In this document: in pieces, positions 8,897 to 17,892 of the stretch | Layout: each line of letters begins with the position of its first letter | Numbering within the stretch: position 1 is the stretch's first letter | Assembly (NCBI RefSeq): GCF_001458395.1 | Contig: NZ_CYSR01000040.1 | Coordinates: 269,259-333,258, forward strand | Reading direction: 5' to 3' | Source: Leisingera aquaemixtae | GTDB taxonomy: Bacteria; Pseudomonadota; Alphaproteobacteria; Rhodobacterales; Rhodobacteraceae | DNA length: 64,000 bases | Notes under the pieces: model-generated | What the model was told of the DNA's origin: nothing | Seen by the model: the letters and a program-made list of their open reading frames with translations, nothing else | Databases searched by the model: none | Program-made: the position numbers and the translations under genes

Positions 8897-11800
8897 TCCG
8901 ATCCGTACCGACTATGTGACTACTTCCGCTAATAGATACCCTAACGGCCTTTTTATCAACCTGGACCCAATTCGCCTTGCTTTGATTGAGCACTCGGTGG
9001 GCAAATGGAAGAGTATCGCCTTACCGATTGATGAAGAGGTTCAGTCCTGGATTCGGCATTCTCCAAAAAACAGGCGTTTCCACATCACTGTAAAACGCCT
9101 GAATGAAGGCTTGAACGGGGCTCAAACACTTGATGACGTAGTGCGGGCATTCGATGAGTACTTGAAAACATTCATCCCGGGGAAGTGGCATAGGCAGCAC
9201 TTAGATGGGCAGAATGTTGTTCTGAATATTTTGACGGAGCAGCGAGCCGCGTTAATTCCCTGGGTGGCAGAACACAAATCTCACTGGTTGAACGAAAAAA
9301 CGAAGGCGAAAAAGGCTGGGTCAGATTTCTCGAGCAGAGTTGCATTGGAGATGCACCCGAATGCCAAGGGTGAAAGGCAATTGGTTTCCGTAGCTGAAGG
9401 GCGATATAATTTTACTCACGCTAGACTTCTTCGCTCAACGAATTGTCGGCACTATTCCGAAGTGTCACTCAAGTTCTGTCGCGATTTTGTAGAATTAGCA
9501 AATAAAAACGCTTCAGGTAATACCGAGAAGACTAGAGAGAATTTTAGAACAGCCACTTCGAAAATGTTGAGGGGCCTCGCTGGTCCTCCAAGTGATCTTT
9601 CAAAAGACTGGCGAGCACACATTACACCCGGACAACGACGAGATTCATGCAGCGAAGCAAATTCGTGGTGGGTTCTAGATCCTGAGATTGGTCACCCTTC
9701 GTTTGAAAGATGGCAGCATATCTTTTCGGCGTATCTGGAGAATCAAGAACAGACAAATACCACGCGAGTTCACAAGGCCAAATACCTAAGAGAAGGGCTG
9801 CTGAAATGGCTGCGTACTTATGGAGATATTTTGTCAAGCCCAGAAGATTTGACTGCAGCTGACTTTGTTCAAACGGGAGGAAGCAACAATTTGAACGGCG
9901 GCCTGACCTTCGAGGAGTTCATTCTCAATCAAAATGAGGAGTTGATGAGAAAGGGGGAAGGTGGACCGGAAGCGTTGGCAAGAATCGCTGCGACTCCTGG
10001 GCAGATGTTCGACTATATCATAAAAAACCGACCCCATCTGTATGGGCATTCGAGAAATCACGTTCCAAGTAGGCTCGGGCAATACCCGACCGGTGTGACG
10101 TCCATTGGTGAAAGGCCATCGAAGACGCAGAAGTCGATCTTGCCGGTAACTATCGTGGAAATGGCGTTGAAAATCTTGTCAGAGGATGACGCCGCTTGGC
10201 CCAAGCAACAACGAATGTGCCGCGCGGAAGTTTATGATCCAGAAGAACAATGTTGGATGGAAAAGTACTTCCCTGGTCCAGCGGTTCTTCTCGAGACTCT
10301 TTTCTCTCTTCCTTTGCGCGGTCTTCAAGCTCGCTACTTAGATAGCGGTGAATTTGATGAATTCTTGGTAGATGCGTCGGGAAATCAGACTTTCAACACC
10401 AATGCCAAAGCTATGAAAGGCCGCCAAAGAGGGTTTTGTCAGATCATGTCAACCGCGCTCGGCGAACAAGCATTCCCAGGTTTTAGGGTTAATACCAACA
10501 AATCTAGCGTGAAGAAGGCTCCAGGCGTTGAAGAACCTTATGATATCCCGTGGCACAAGAAAGATCTTCTTGGAAAATTGTGCGATCTTCGAGATTGGCA
10601 AACCAAGTTTAATCCTGCGGATAAATTGTTGAAGCGCTGCCAACTGCCTTGCGACAACACACCTGACAGCGAACTGGCTACAGAGTTTGTTTTCCTTTTT
10701 CGCGATGCCGGAAGGCAGAGGACAATAAATAAATTCGCCGATATCAGGACTTTAGCGCCGTTGGGATCAGGTAAAATTGTGAGCCTATTTCTTTTACTTC
10801 TTCGGGAAATACAAGACAGAATTTTGTCGGAGGAGCAGCGTGAAATACAGTTGGTGGAGGTAGACGAGAAAGGTAAAATATCATCCAACTTCACCATTCA
10901 CGCACTTAGAGCTTCGCTAATTACACACTTTATTGAAGCGGGTCTGCCAGTTCACATCGTGTCGGAGTTCGTCGCAGGGCACGCGAACCTTATTATGACG
11001 TTGTATTACAATAAAACAAACCCAGCGACTATCAGTGACCTTTTAAATGATGCAGCAGCAAAATTGGAAGGGTTGGAAACGGACGAATATCTAACGCTTC
11101 TGTATGAGCAGTCTGATGACAGCTTCAGGGATGCCTTTGTGTTTCCATCTGACCACAATAATGCGTTCCGAGAATTGGAGCCAGGTCTGTGGCATACGCG
11201 GATTGACGGCATTTGCCCTGTCGCGTGTACTCGTTGCCACGAAGGAATGGTGGTTCAGCAAGAGGACAAGAAATGGAGGAAAAGAGCAGAATACACTTCA
11301 ATCACTAGAAACGAATTCTCCTGCGGAAGATGTAGGTTCAACTTGACCGGGCCGATGTTCCTTTCCGGACAGGTAATCGTCCATACGAATTTGGTCTACA
11401 CGTTGCGGGAAAAGGCTCGGGCTCGTTCCGAATTGATTAAACGGCACGCCAATTTGTTGGAATCTGGTAGCAAGTTTAAAACGACGCAAAGCCAGAAAAA
11501 TATCAATAAGTTAAGTGATGAGATCGACGAGCTCATGGTTGATCTCAGCTTCCGCACTCAACGGATTAACCAATCCATCGTACTATTGCAAAAAGCGAAG
11601 GGTAGAGGAAAGGGCAATGCGTTGATCACTGGGTTGGAGGAAGCCGACCTAGATGCAGTTCTGGTAGAGACGTCCGAGGAGGCGTTGACAGCTATGGTAT
11701 CCGAAGCACAGTTTCTTCACCCCGAAGTCGGCCAAGGTTCCGCCCCGTCGCGCCATCGCTTACTTATCCAAAAACTACTTTCAGAAAATGGTTTCGACGA

Positions 11801-12059
11801 TCTCCTGATCCGACTGCCGGAAGATATACAGCATGAGGCATCGGTAAAACTCACACAATTCCTGCGCCGAAACGTTGGTGAGAAAGGTTTGAATGATCTC
11901 TTCTCCGGAATAACAAGCTTGGCCGAGTTCGGCTTGATCAATGACTTTGAGAAGGAAGTTCAAAATTTTAGGGAGATTAAAGTTGGCGATGGTATCCTAG
12001 CAATGATCGACGGGTCAACTATCAGTGATGGTGTCTTGGAGGGTTTGGAAAATGAATAG
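8880..12059 (+). CDS. Large tyrosine recombinase with C-terminal zinc cysteines
   Basis: This protein has about 1059 residues. I chose GTG 8880, with GGGG 6 nt upstream, which overlaps the previous gene by 17 nt and implies coupled translation. An in-frame ATG at 8775 would overlap by 122 nt and is less likely. Catalytic signs are LPLRGLQARYLD (first arginine), HALRASLITHF (H-x-x-R), GHANLIMTLYY (histidine and tyrosine). After the catalytic domain come CPVACTRCHE and CGRCRF, a four-cysteine zinc knuckle, then a helical tail. Size and position match the second recombinase (GmtZ-like) of trio modules. It probably acts with the first recombinase in integration and excision. Confidence 0.8.
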   Translation: MTGSDDPIRTDYVTTSANRYPNGLFINLDPIRLALIEHSVGKWKSIALPIDEEVQSWIRHSPKNRRFHITVKRLNEGLNGAQTLDDVVRAFDEYLKTFIPGKWHRQHLDGQNVVLNILTEQRAALIPWVAEHKSHWLNEKTKAKKAGSDFSSRVALEMHPNAKGERQLVSVAEGRYNFTHARLLRSTNCRHYSEVSLKFCRDFVELANKNASGNTEKTRENFRTATSKMLRGLAGPPSDLSKDWRAHITPGQRRDSCSEANSWWVLDPEIGHPSFERWQHIFSAYLENQEQTNTTRVHKAKYLREGLLKWLRTYGDILSSPEDLTAADFVQTGGSNNLNGGLTFEEFILNQNEELMRKGEGGPEALARIAATPGQMFDYIIKNRPHLYGHSRNHVPSRLGQYPTGVTSIGERPSKTQKSILPVTIVEMALKILSEDDAAWPKQQRMCRAEVYDPEEQCWMEKYFPGPAVLLETLFSLPLRGLQARYLDSGEFDEFLVDASGNQTFNTNAKAMKGRQRGFCQIMSTALGEQAFPGFRVNTNKSSVKKAPGVEEPYDIPWHKKDLLGKLCDLRDWQTKFNPADKLLKRCQLPCDNTPDSELATEFVFLFRDAGRQRTINKFADIRTLAPLGSGKIVSLFLLLLREIQDRILSEEQREIQLVEVDEKGKISSNFTIHALRASLITHFIEAGLPVHIVSEFVAGHANLIMTLYYNKTNPATISDLLNDAAAKLEGLETDEYLTLLYEQSDDSFRDAFVFPSDHNNAFRELEPGLWHTRIDGICPVACTRCHEGMVVQQEDKKWRKRAEYTSITRNEFSCGRCRFNLTGPMFLSGQVIVHTNLVYTLREKARARSELIKRHANLLESGSKFKTTQSQKNINKLSDEIDELMVDLSFRTQRINQSIVLLQKAKGRGKGNALITGLEEADLDAVLVETSEEALTAMVSEAQFLHPEVGQGSAPSRHRLLIQKLLSENGFDDLLIRLPEDIQHEASVKLTQFLRRNVGEKGLNDLFSGITSLAEFGLINDFEKEVQNFREIKVGDGILAMIDGSTISDGVLEGLENE

Positions 12060-12828
12060 GAGTATCGCGAAAATTAAGTTAAAGAGTGTTGATCGTTTCA
12101 AGAATTGGATCGCCGAGCAGAAAGCGTGAGATGATCGGTCTGACTACATTCGCCGAGGTCGGCTTAACAGAAGTGAAATATCCACTGAATATGGCTTTGC
12201 TAGATCGGCATTCTCAACCAATAAACTTCTTATAGAATGTTTGAGAGGCTGAGGAAGAGTTTACTGCAGGCGGCATTCTTTTCCCGCTTTCAGATTTGAC
12301 CGAGCTTAGAGATCATCAAGATAAACAAATCCCCATCGCCAACAACCACTGAGATAAGGAGGTCAGGCTATTTCGCGAAACCAAACCGCCCAGCCATGTT
12401 AGGTAGACCTGATATCAGAGTCGGAGACCCGTTGGTCTATTTAGCAACAGACTTAAGAAGAGGACTAAAAATGGTATTTTGGGACGTATCCTAGAAGCTT
12501 AGTTGGCCAAGTTTGGGGGAGAAAAGTCAAACTGACAAGAGCGGACTCGAGCAATATTGACCTCGACTATTGCTTGACCGTCCATAAGTCTCAGGGGTCT
12601 CAATGGGGTCTTATCATCATGCCCATATTCAATACGACGAAGAGTGACTTCATCGATAGGTCAATGATTTATACGGTATTTATGTGTGGTTCCGAACAAG
12701 TAGTTTTGGTCGGCGACTTTGAGGCTCTGAAAACTGCTGTGGGAGGTCAAACAGCAGCAAACCGTGGAGAAACAGCAATGGACTACCACATCGGGAGATG
12801 TTTGGAGGAGCGCAATGCCCTTGGTTAA
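12052..12828 (+). pseudogene. Decayed RecD-like helicase
   Basis: A 25-codon opening frame (MNRSIAKIKLKSVDRFKNW...) starts at ATG 12052 and overlaps the recombinase stop, then ends at 12129. Fragments in changing frames follow: GDPLVYLATDLRRGLK (12423-12470), then NGILGRILEA one frame over, then LDYCLTVHKSQGSQW and RSMIYTVFMCGSEQVVLVGD up to 12828. Together these match the end of RecD/RecD2-type superfamily 1 helicases (the GD-x-V...NGxxG segment, motif V VHKSQGS and motif VI). At least two frameshifts and several stops make it non-functional. The walker region is absent, so an internal deletion is also likely. Its end overlaps the next gene's start, as in an ancestral operon. Confidence 0.7.
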
Positions 12829-13516
12829 TTTAGCGGAAGTAGAAATTTTCTATCAAGCACTTAGGGCTAATGCAAAGAGCCCTAAGAAATTGAGGAGCTT
12901 GGAACGCCTGTGGGCGGCGCTTAACGAAATGGTAGACCGCGGAGTATCCCTGAATGTAATTCCGGACGTCGGTCAGTACCTGAAAGAACACTATCACGGT
13001 TCACCGGCTTTAAGCACGATCACAAATGACACAGATGGAATGAACGAGCTTGTCAAGTTGGCGATCCAAGCTTGCAGGGATGCAGGCCATGGAACCGGGA
13101 AGCAGGCTCGAAAGAAATTAACTGAGCGGGAGAAACTCCATGAGACGCTCATGGAGAAAATGATCTCTGAAAAGAGCCGCGCACTGCTCGAAGAGGTGTT
13201 TCGTGAGAACGATCAGTTACGGAAAGAAAACAAGATTCTCCGGGGAGCCTATGCCAATCTAACTCAGCGTGACATCAAAAATGCGACACTAAAATTGGGG
13301 GAAAATCACAGTCTAGAAAAGCGAGAATTGGTGAAGCCCTTGGTGACAGGTTTGGATTTGATGGAGCGCAGAAGGCTCCAAAGTCTATTCGACGTTCTAA
13401 GCCGAGATTTCGATATTACACTTGATCCAAATGCAGGAGACTTGATGCATCCTGCTCTAGGTTATTTGGGTGCGGAGGATGCGGTGTCAGTTCTGATGAA
13501 GATGTTAGGAGATTGA
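12815..13516 (+). CDS. Coiled-coil partner protein of recombinase module
   Basis: This is a 233-residue protein starting MPLVNLAEVEIFYQAL, with GGAGGAG upstream; a start at 12764 would add residues from the helicase remnant and is rejected. The N-terminal third (YQALRANAKSPKKLRSLERLW) looks like a small DNA-binding helical domain. A long coiled coil follows at about 115-165 (KLHETLMEKMISEKSR, LRKENKILRG). The length, coiled coil and position after two tyrosine recombinases match the third protein of Tn554-type or gamma-mobile-trio modules (TnpC/GmtX-like), which assist the recombinases. Exact biochemical function is not known to me. Confidence 0.65.
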   Translation: MPLVNLAEVEIFYQALRANAKSPKKLRSLERLWAALNEMVDRGVSLNVIPDVGQYLKEHYHGSPALSTITNDTDGMNELVKLAIQACRDAGHGTGKQARKKLTEREKLHETLMEKMISEKSRALLEEVFRENDQLRKENKILRGAYANLTQRDIKNATLKLGENHSLEKRELVKPLVTGLDLMERRRLQSLFDVLSRDFDITLDPNAGDLMHPALGYLGAEDAVSVLMKMLGD

Positions 13517-13999
13517 CCGGGACCGTCTGCTCACCCTTTGACCTGCCCCCACTGGTCCCTCGTTCATAACGTGAGTATTCGGGTTTGGTGATGTGCTACC
13601 CAACGTGCCCTCGGCCGTTGTTAGAATTTCCGCGGTTCTGCTCTGAGCCCCAACCTTGGACCGCCAGAAGCTGGATTTTTTCGGCTCTGTCACGATGACG
13701 GGCTGGTGACGCCATCGGGATAATGCATGGCAATCGGGACGTTGTATGCGCTCGCAACAAGGCGATTTTGCCGGTAACTTCAGGGGCAATTTGCTGGGAG
13801 GGGACTTCGGCGTTCATAGTCTATTCCTTTTCTACCGCACACTCAGGTTTGACCCTCAGTTGGTTTTGACGCCAACGATTGATCTCGCGCTCCCCGCGGA
13901 TGAGGTCCGGATTTTGGACCAACCGGGCCTGCACCGCGGAAGTTTGCACATAAGAATTGTGCAAACCTCGCGGCGGAGCGGCTTGGTTGGCGGGCGCAT
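13517..13999. other. Right flank of the island; no supported gene
   Basis: Composition returns toward the host value here. TGACCTGCCCCC at 13539-13550 resembles the ends of some IS3-family elements, but no matching end or transposase frame is visible. Short frames on both strands have no recognisable product. A strong inverted repeat lies at 13934-13973 (listed separately). Confidence 0.4.
13934..13973. repeat. Inverted repeat downstream of the AAA+ protease gene
   Basis: The arms are CCGCG...GTTTGCACA (13934-13950) and TGTGCAAAC...CGCGG (13958-13973): 9 inner and 5 outer paired bases around a 7-nt loop with small mismatches. It lies 27 nt past the stop of the leftward protease gene. It could be a transcription end or RNA-stabilising hairpin, but no T-run follows. 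A dyad protein-binding site is the alternative. Confidence 0.55.
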
Positions 14000-16231
14000 C
14001 TACTGGTCCTGGACCGGCTCCGGACCATTGTTGCGCGGCACGTCACGCAGCCAGGACCGGACCGCTTTGGCATCGAACTCTCGTTTCTGCACCAAGTCTG
14101 CAGCCATGTCCTGCAGCAACTGCTGATGGGGGTACAGCAGCGCGCGCGCTTGGTCCTCGGCGTAGTCGAGCCGCTCCTGCAGGCGCTGGCGTTCGCTGTC
14201 CGTCAAGCGGGAGGGATCCTGCGGTCCAAACCAGCCGTTGCCGTGGATGCCGATTCCCAGCTCGTGGTCCATTGCCAACGCAATCCGTGCAGCCTGTGCC
14301 AAATCGGACGTCGTGCCCCCGCCGGCTCCGGCAGAAACAACCCCGAAGATGAGCCGCTCCGCCGCCCGCCCTGCGAGGTGGATATACAGCTGGCATTCAA
14401 AGTCTGCCGGCAGACCCGCGTTCGCGGGAACATCCCGCTCAATTGTGCCGCCAGATGGAGACAGGCTGATCCGCGTGATCGTCTCGCCGTAGCTCCACGA
14501 GGTGATGGCGTGACCGACTTCATGAATGGCGATGCGGTAAAGCAGGTCGTGGTTCTCCTCCTGTGCCATGACTTGCAAATGGCGGCGCAGAAGCTGCAGA
14601 TCGAGCGCGCAGCCGCTGTGCCGGGCCTCACTGCGGGCAGAGCGCACCGCGGCGTCAACGTCGGCGGCGGTCTTTCCAATGCAGTCCCGCGCCAGCTCCA
14701 ACATCGCATCCTCGGGGACTGCGTCCTGCAGCCGCTCAGCAAGGAGGTGCTGCAGCATTGCCTTGCTTGGCAGCGGCATCTCGATCTTGATGTCAAACCG
14801 CCCGGCTCTAAGAACTGCGGGGTCGATGTGCTGCGGGTGGTTGCAGGCACCAACCACCATGATCCCTGCATCCCGGCTGATGCGGTCCATCTGCTCCAAA
14901 AAGCCAGCAACCACTTGCCTTCTATAGCTAGCACTGTTGTCGCCGGCACTGTCGCGGGAACCGATCGCGTCGATCTCATCGATGAAGAGGATACAGGGAG
15001 CATTCTTCCGGGCTTCATCGAAGCTTTTGCGCATGGCGTGCAGGAGGTTGCCCAGATGCCCCTTGGCCTGCCATTCGGCGCAGCTTGTCTCGACGCAATT
15101 GACCCCGGCGCTCCGGCCCATCGCGCGGGCGAGGTGGCTCTTGCCGGTGCCCGGCAGGCCAAAAAGCAGCAAGGAGTGCGGGATCTCATTCCAGGCCACG
15201 CCGCCTTCGTCCCAGAGTCGCAGGTCTGCAACCAGTTGCCGGGCGGTGTCATAGGACCGGCCAATGCCTGTGATCTTCTCCCTTGGCGCGTGGGCTTCGG
15301 GCGGTGAAGCGGCAGCGGCGGTTAGCGCCTGGGACAGGCGCTGAGCCATCTTCTTCGCTGTGGGCGCACGCAGGGCGAATGAGAGTGCGGCGGTGGAGAG
15401 CTCTTGCAACTGGCCGTTCGGGGGCAGCGCGGCGCAGGTGGCGGCTTCATCGATGCGGCCCGTGCGGCTGTGCGTCTGGCGCAGCAGGGCGATCAGAAAA
15501 TCCGCGTCCACTTGCGGCAATGCCAGCTGATGACAGTGCTCCGCCACCAGCGGCGACGGCAGTGCCATCTCATCCGGCAGGCAGATCCACAAAGGCTGGC
15601 TGTGCGCTAGACCCTTGATGATCAGATCGTGCAGCTCATCAATGTGTTGCTGTTCAATCGCACCATCGCGGGCACTGGGGACAGCGAGGGTCACGCGCTG
15701 GTTCAGTTGCACTTGGCGCCGGCCGTCATAGGCCTGCCAGCCCGGCGGCAGCAGGGCGTGGTTGAGGAGATTTTCCACGCTTGAAAACCCGGAGGCAGGA
15801 ATGTTGTGCAGGATCAGCACGGCGCCACGGGCAAGCTGCGTGTCCACCGCAGCCGGGGAGCCGAAGGCCGCGGCGATCCGAAGCAGAAGAAGCAGCTTGT
15901 CTGCCGGCAGGTCTGTGTGCGGCAGCCAGCGACCTGTCTCATCGCAGGCAAATGGGTCGGCGCCTTCCTGCTCCAGGTGTTCCCAGAGTTCTGGCGGCAG
16001 ATGCCGCGCGTTCGGGTGCTCGCTCAGATGCTGCAGCAAAGAATGGGGCTGTTCCGGGGGCGTGGACACAAGCGGCTCCTCGGTGTCGGCACCGTCGGCT
16101 GGCGCGTCTTCTTTGAGTGTCTTGCGCCGCGTCTGCTGCAGCTCTTCGTAGTAGAGATGATAGCGGCGGGCGCAGTCTTCAGCGAACTTCCACCAATCGG
16201 GGCGCGCGGGGGAGTGGTTGGATTGGTTCAT
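14000..16231 (-). CDS. Soluble FtsH-like AAA+ ATPase with M41-type zinc peptidase domain
   Basis: This 743-residue protein starts at ATG 16231 with AGGAGG upstream; an earlier ATG (16255) lacks a site. Residues 1-300 are of unknown fold with no membrane helix, unlike FtsH. The AAA+ domain has Walker A GLPGTGKS (about 358-365), Walker B CILFIDEID (about 413-421), and an arginine finger in VLRAGRFD. The peptidase domain has the zinc motif HEVGH (about 570-574) and a likely third ligand Asp in GGTTSDLAQAA. So it should unfold and cut cytoplasmic proteins with ATP. It is the last gene of a leftward unit with a GIY-YIG protein, next to a mobile module. The substrate is unknown. A conflict or defence role is inferred from context. 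Confidence 0.85.
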   Translation of the reverse strand: MNQSNHSPARPDWWKFAEDCARRYHLYYEELQQTRRKTLKEDAPADGADTEEPLVSTPPEQPHSLLQHLSEHPNARHLPPELWEHLEQEGADPFACDETGRWLPHTDLPADKLLLLLRIAAAFGSPAAVDTQLARGAVLILHNIPASGFSSVENLLNHALLPPGWQAYDGRRQVQLNQRVTLAVPSARDGAIEQQHIDELHDLIIKGLAHSQPLWICLPDEMALPSPLVAEHCHQLALPQVDADFLIALLRQTHSRTGRIDEAATCAALPPNGQLQELSTAALSFALRAPTAKKMAQRLSQALTAAAASPPEAHAPREKITGIGRSYDTARQLVADLRLWDEGGVAWNEIPHSLLLFGLPGTGKSHLARAMGRSAGVNCVETSCAEWQAKGHLGNLLHAMRKSFDEARKNAPCILFIDEIDAIGSRDSAGDNSASYRRQVVAGFLEQMDRISRDAGIMVVGACNHPQHIDPAVLRAGRFDIKIEMPLPSKAMLQHLLAERLQDAVPEDAMLELARDCIGKTAADVDAAVRSARSEARHSGCALDLQLLRRHLQVMAQEENHDLLYRIAIHEVGHAITSWSYGETITRISLSPSGGTIERDVPANAGLPADFECQLYIHLAGRAAERLIFGVVSAGAGGGTTSDLAQAARIALAMDHELGIGIHGNGWFGPQDPSRLTDSERQRLQERLDYAEDQARALLYPHQQLLQDMAADLVQKREFDAKAVRSWLRDVPRNNGPEPVQDQ

Positions 16232-16320
16232 GGCAAGCCTCCTGTGAACAGGCAAAAGGGATCGGGCGCCCAGCGGGGCCGGGCGGAAAACAGGTCGGAA
16301 ATTGAAGGGGAGGGAGGCGC

Positions 16321-17235
16321 TTAGCTGTCTTCTTCCGCCTTGATGGCGTCGAGCATCGCGAAGATCACCTGGGCCGCACCGGCAAAGTAGACCTCGCTGC
16401 GGACCCGCAGGGCGTCACTGTAGAGCTCTGGCGGCGCGATCTGATCGGGAAACCCCGCCTGCAGCTTCGCATGCAGCCGCTTCTCGGCCTGCAAGGCCAG
16501 CTGCCCGGTTGCCATCGGAACGGTCTTCAGGATCTTCGCGTCCAGGTCACGGTGCTTCAGCAATTGGTGGCGCAGGCGGGAATCCGGGTTCCGTGAAAAA
16601 CCAAGTTTGACCAAGCAGGTTCCGTTTGGAAGCTTGAACTGCATGGCGTAGAGATGGCTCGGTGCTGCGGGCCAGTCTTCTCCGCATAAGCCGCACCCGA
16701 ACCGGCCGGTTTGCATGTTGGCACGGGCCACCCTTTGTTCATGGCCGCATTCTGGATGCCGGTACAGACGGTAGTTCTGGTTGCCGTCCGGGTCCGTTCC
16801 GATCAGCTCCCAGCCCTGGGCTTCGGCTTCTTCTTGCTCCTTCTGTTGCTGGCAGAGTTCGCAGCGTACGTCGCAGATCCCGGCGGCAGCTCTTTTGATC
16901 AGCTCAAACTGGCGGCGCAAACGGTGGCCGCAGTTCGCGATGTAGAAGCTGTGATGGCGGCTTTGCGGGTCGCGGCCTGCCCACTGCAGCCCGGCGGCCT
17001 CGGCATCGGCCTGCCACCGGTCTTGAATGCAGTGCGGGCACTGCGGCTGGCTGTTCATAAGAACAAAGATCTTGCTGGCGTGTGTCCGTCGGCAGGTGTG
17101 GCAGGACAGGAGCAGGTGATAGCGGTCCTTGACCCGCTGCAGGATGCCGAAGCCCTTGGCTTCGGCGGCGGCGCGCCAGTGGGGGTGAATGGTGAGCGGG
17201 AAGGCGGCAGGCGTGGCGGTTGATGAATTGTTCAT
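16321..17235 (-). CDS. GIY-YIG (T5orf172-like) nuclease with three zinc-finger repeats
   Basis: This 304-residue protein starts at ATG 17235, with GGAG 6 nt upstream; the ATG 12 nt earlier contains that site. Residues about 20-185 hold three tandem units of about 50 residues with cysteine pairs (CHTC...CPHC, CGH...CDVRCELC, ECGH...CGLC), apparently treble-clef or zinc-ribbon fingers for DNA or RNA binding. The C-terminal part reads HLYAMQF ... CLVKLGFSRNPDSRL and then AEKRLHAKL. This is the GIY-YIG core in its T5orf172/MUG113 form, with Arg and Glu in catalytic places. It is 89 nt upstream of the protease gene. Likely a sequence- or structure-guided nuclease; the target is unknown. Confidence 0.75.
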   Translation of the reverse strand: MNNSSTATPAAFPLTIHPHWRAAAEAKGFGILQRVKDRYHLLLSCHTCRRTHASKIFVLMNSQPQCPHCIQDRWQADAEAAGLQWAGRDPQSRHHSFYIANCGHRLRRQFELIKRAAAGICDVRCELCQQQKEQEEAEAQGWELIGTDPDGNQNYRLYRHPECGHEQRVARANMQTGRFGCGLCGEDWPAAPSHLYAMQFKLPNGTCLVKLGFSRNPDSRLRHQLLKHRDLDAKILKTVPMATGQLALQAEKRLHAKLQAGFPDQIAPPELYSDALRVRSEVYFAGAAQVIFAMLDAIKAEEDS

Positions 17236-17388
17236 TGAGAGCTCCATTTGCGCAAGGCGGGAGAGAGGGCAGGCACCGCATATGGGGCACCTGCCGGGAA
17301 AATCTGGAATTGGGCATGAAGCGGCCGGGCGCAGGCGGGGAGAACCGCCGCGGGCCGGGTCTGGTTATGTCACGGGGGATTGGGCGGA

Positions 17389-17634
17389 TCAGACCGGCGC
17401 GAATTCCGGGGCTGTCCCTGCCATCTCCACCACGGCGCCGACTTGCCGCGCCACGCAGTTCAGTGCTTCGCGGACACCGGGATCATCGGTAGTGAAAAAG
17501 TCCCGGTGCTCATGCATCAGCTGCTGGAACCGAAGTGCCTCGTCCAGGCTCTCAGATTCGATCAGAAAGTGCAGCAGCATGCCCATGAGCTGCATTGGCA
17601 AATCATCGGCGCTGACGGAAATCGGTTGCTCCAT
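17389..17634 (-). CDS. Small acidic hypothetical protein of the protease-nuclease unit
   Basis: This is an 81-residue, acidic, mostly helical protein (SESLDEALRFQQLMHEH) with no recognised family. It is the first gene of the leftward unit that continues with the GIY-YIG protein and the AAA+ protease. Its start (17634) lies 259 nt from the divergent XRE gene. Its small size, acidity and first position would fit an adaptor, an inhibitor or an antitoxin-like control protein. This is inference only. Confidence 0.6.
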   Translation of the reverse strand: MEQPISVSADDLPMQLMGMLLHFLIESESLDEALRFQQLMHEHRDFFTTDDPGVREALNCVARQVGAVVEMAGTAPEFAPV

Positions 17635-17830
17635 TGCACTTCAGTTCACAGATCGGACGCAAAAACGGGTCGGACAACTAGCGCCAGGCGCGAACGTTGA
17701 TCGAATTCCTGAGCTTGTCGTTTCAAAGCGATTCCTCTCGTGCGGTGCTGAGATGCAGTTTGCTTTTCAACAAAAATTTCGGTTCAAAACCAGTAGGGTA
17801 GTCGATCACGCTCGCTCCAATGCCGTGAAA

Positions 17831-17847
17831 TATCTAAATTTTAGATA
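17831..17847. promoter_or_regulatory. Palindromic operator between XRE regulator and nuclease-protease unit
   Basis: TATCTAAA-T-TTTAGATA is a perfect 8-bp-arm palindrome, 46 nt before the XRE gene's ATG, in the divergent promoter region. A degraded second copy (TTTATAGAT) is at 17854-17862. Small XRE repressors typically bind such dyads beside their own gene, so autoregulation plus control of the leftward unit is likely. Confidence 0.6.
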
Positions 17848-17892
17848 ATCCGGTTTATAGATCATTGTGCCGCTGAGCAAGGCGAAGCGGCA

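Larger units (their letters stand above)
7190..13520 (+). mobile_element. Recombinase-trio-like integrative module
   Basis: This is an AT-rich, co-directional block: tyrosine recombinase of about 505 residues, overlapping tyrosine recombinase of about 1060 residues, a decayed helicase, and a 233-residue coiled-coil protein. Two large unlike tyrosine recombinases plus a small coiled-coil partner is the plan of Tn554 (TnpA/B/C) and of the gamma-mobile-trio (GmtY/GmtZ/GmtX) islands. I assign it to that kind of module by gene order and length, not by alignment. Borders are set by the composition change only. No target-site repeat was found. Confidence 0.65.

Noticed and set aside
13539..13550. 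IS3-family terminal sequence (TGACCTGCCCCC)
   Set aside because: Only one end is seen and no transposase frame is found; it may be chance.
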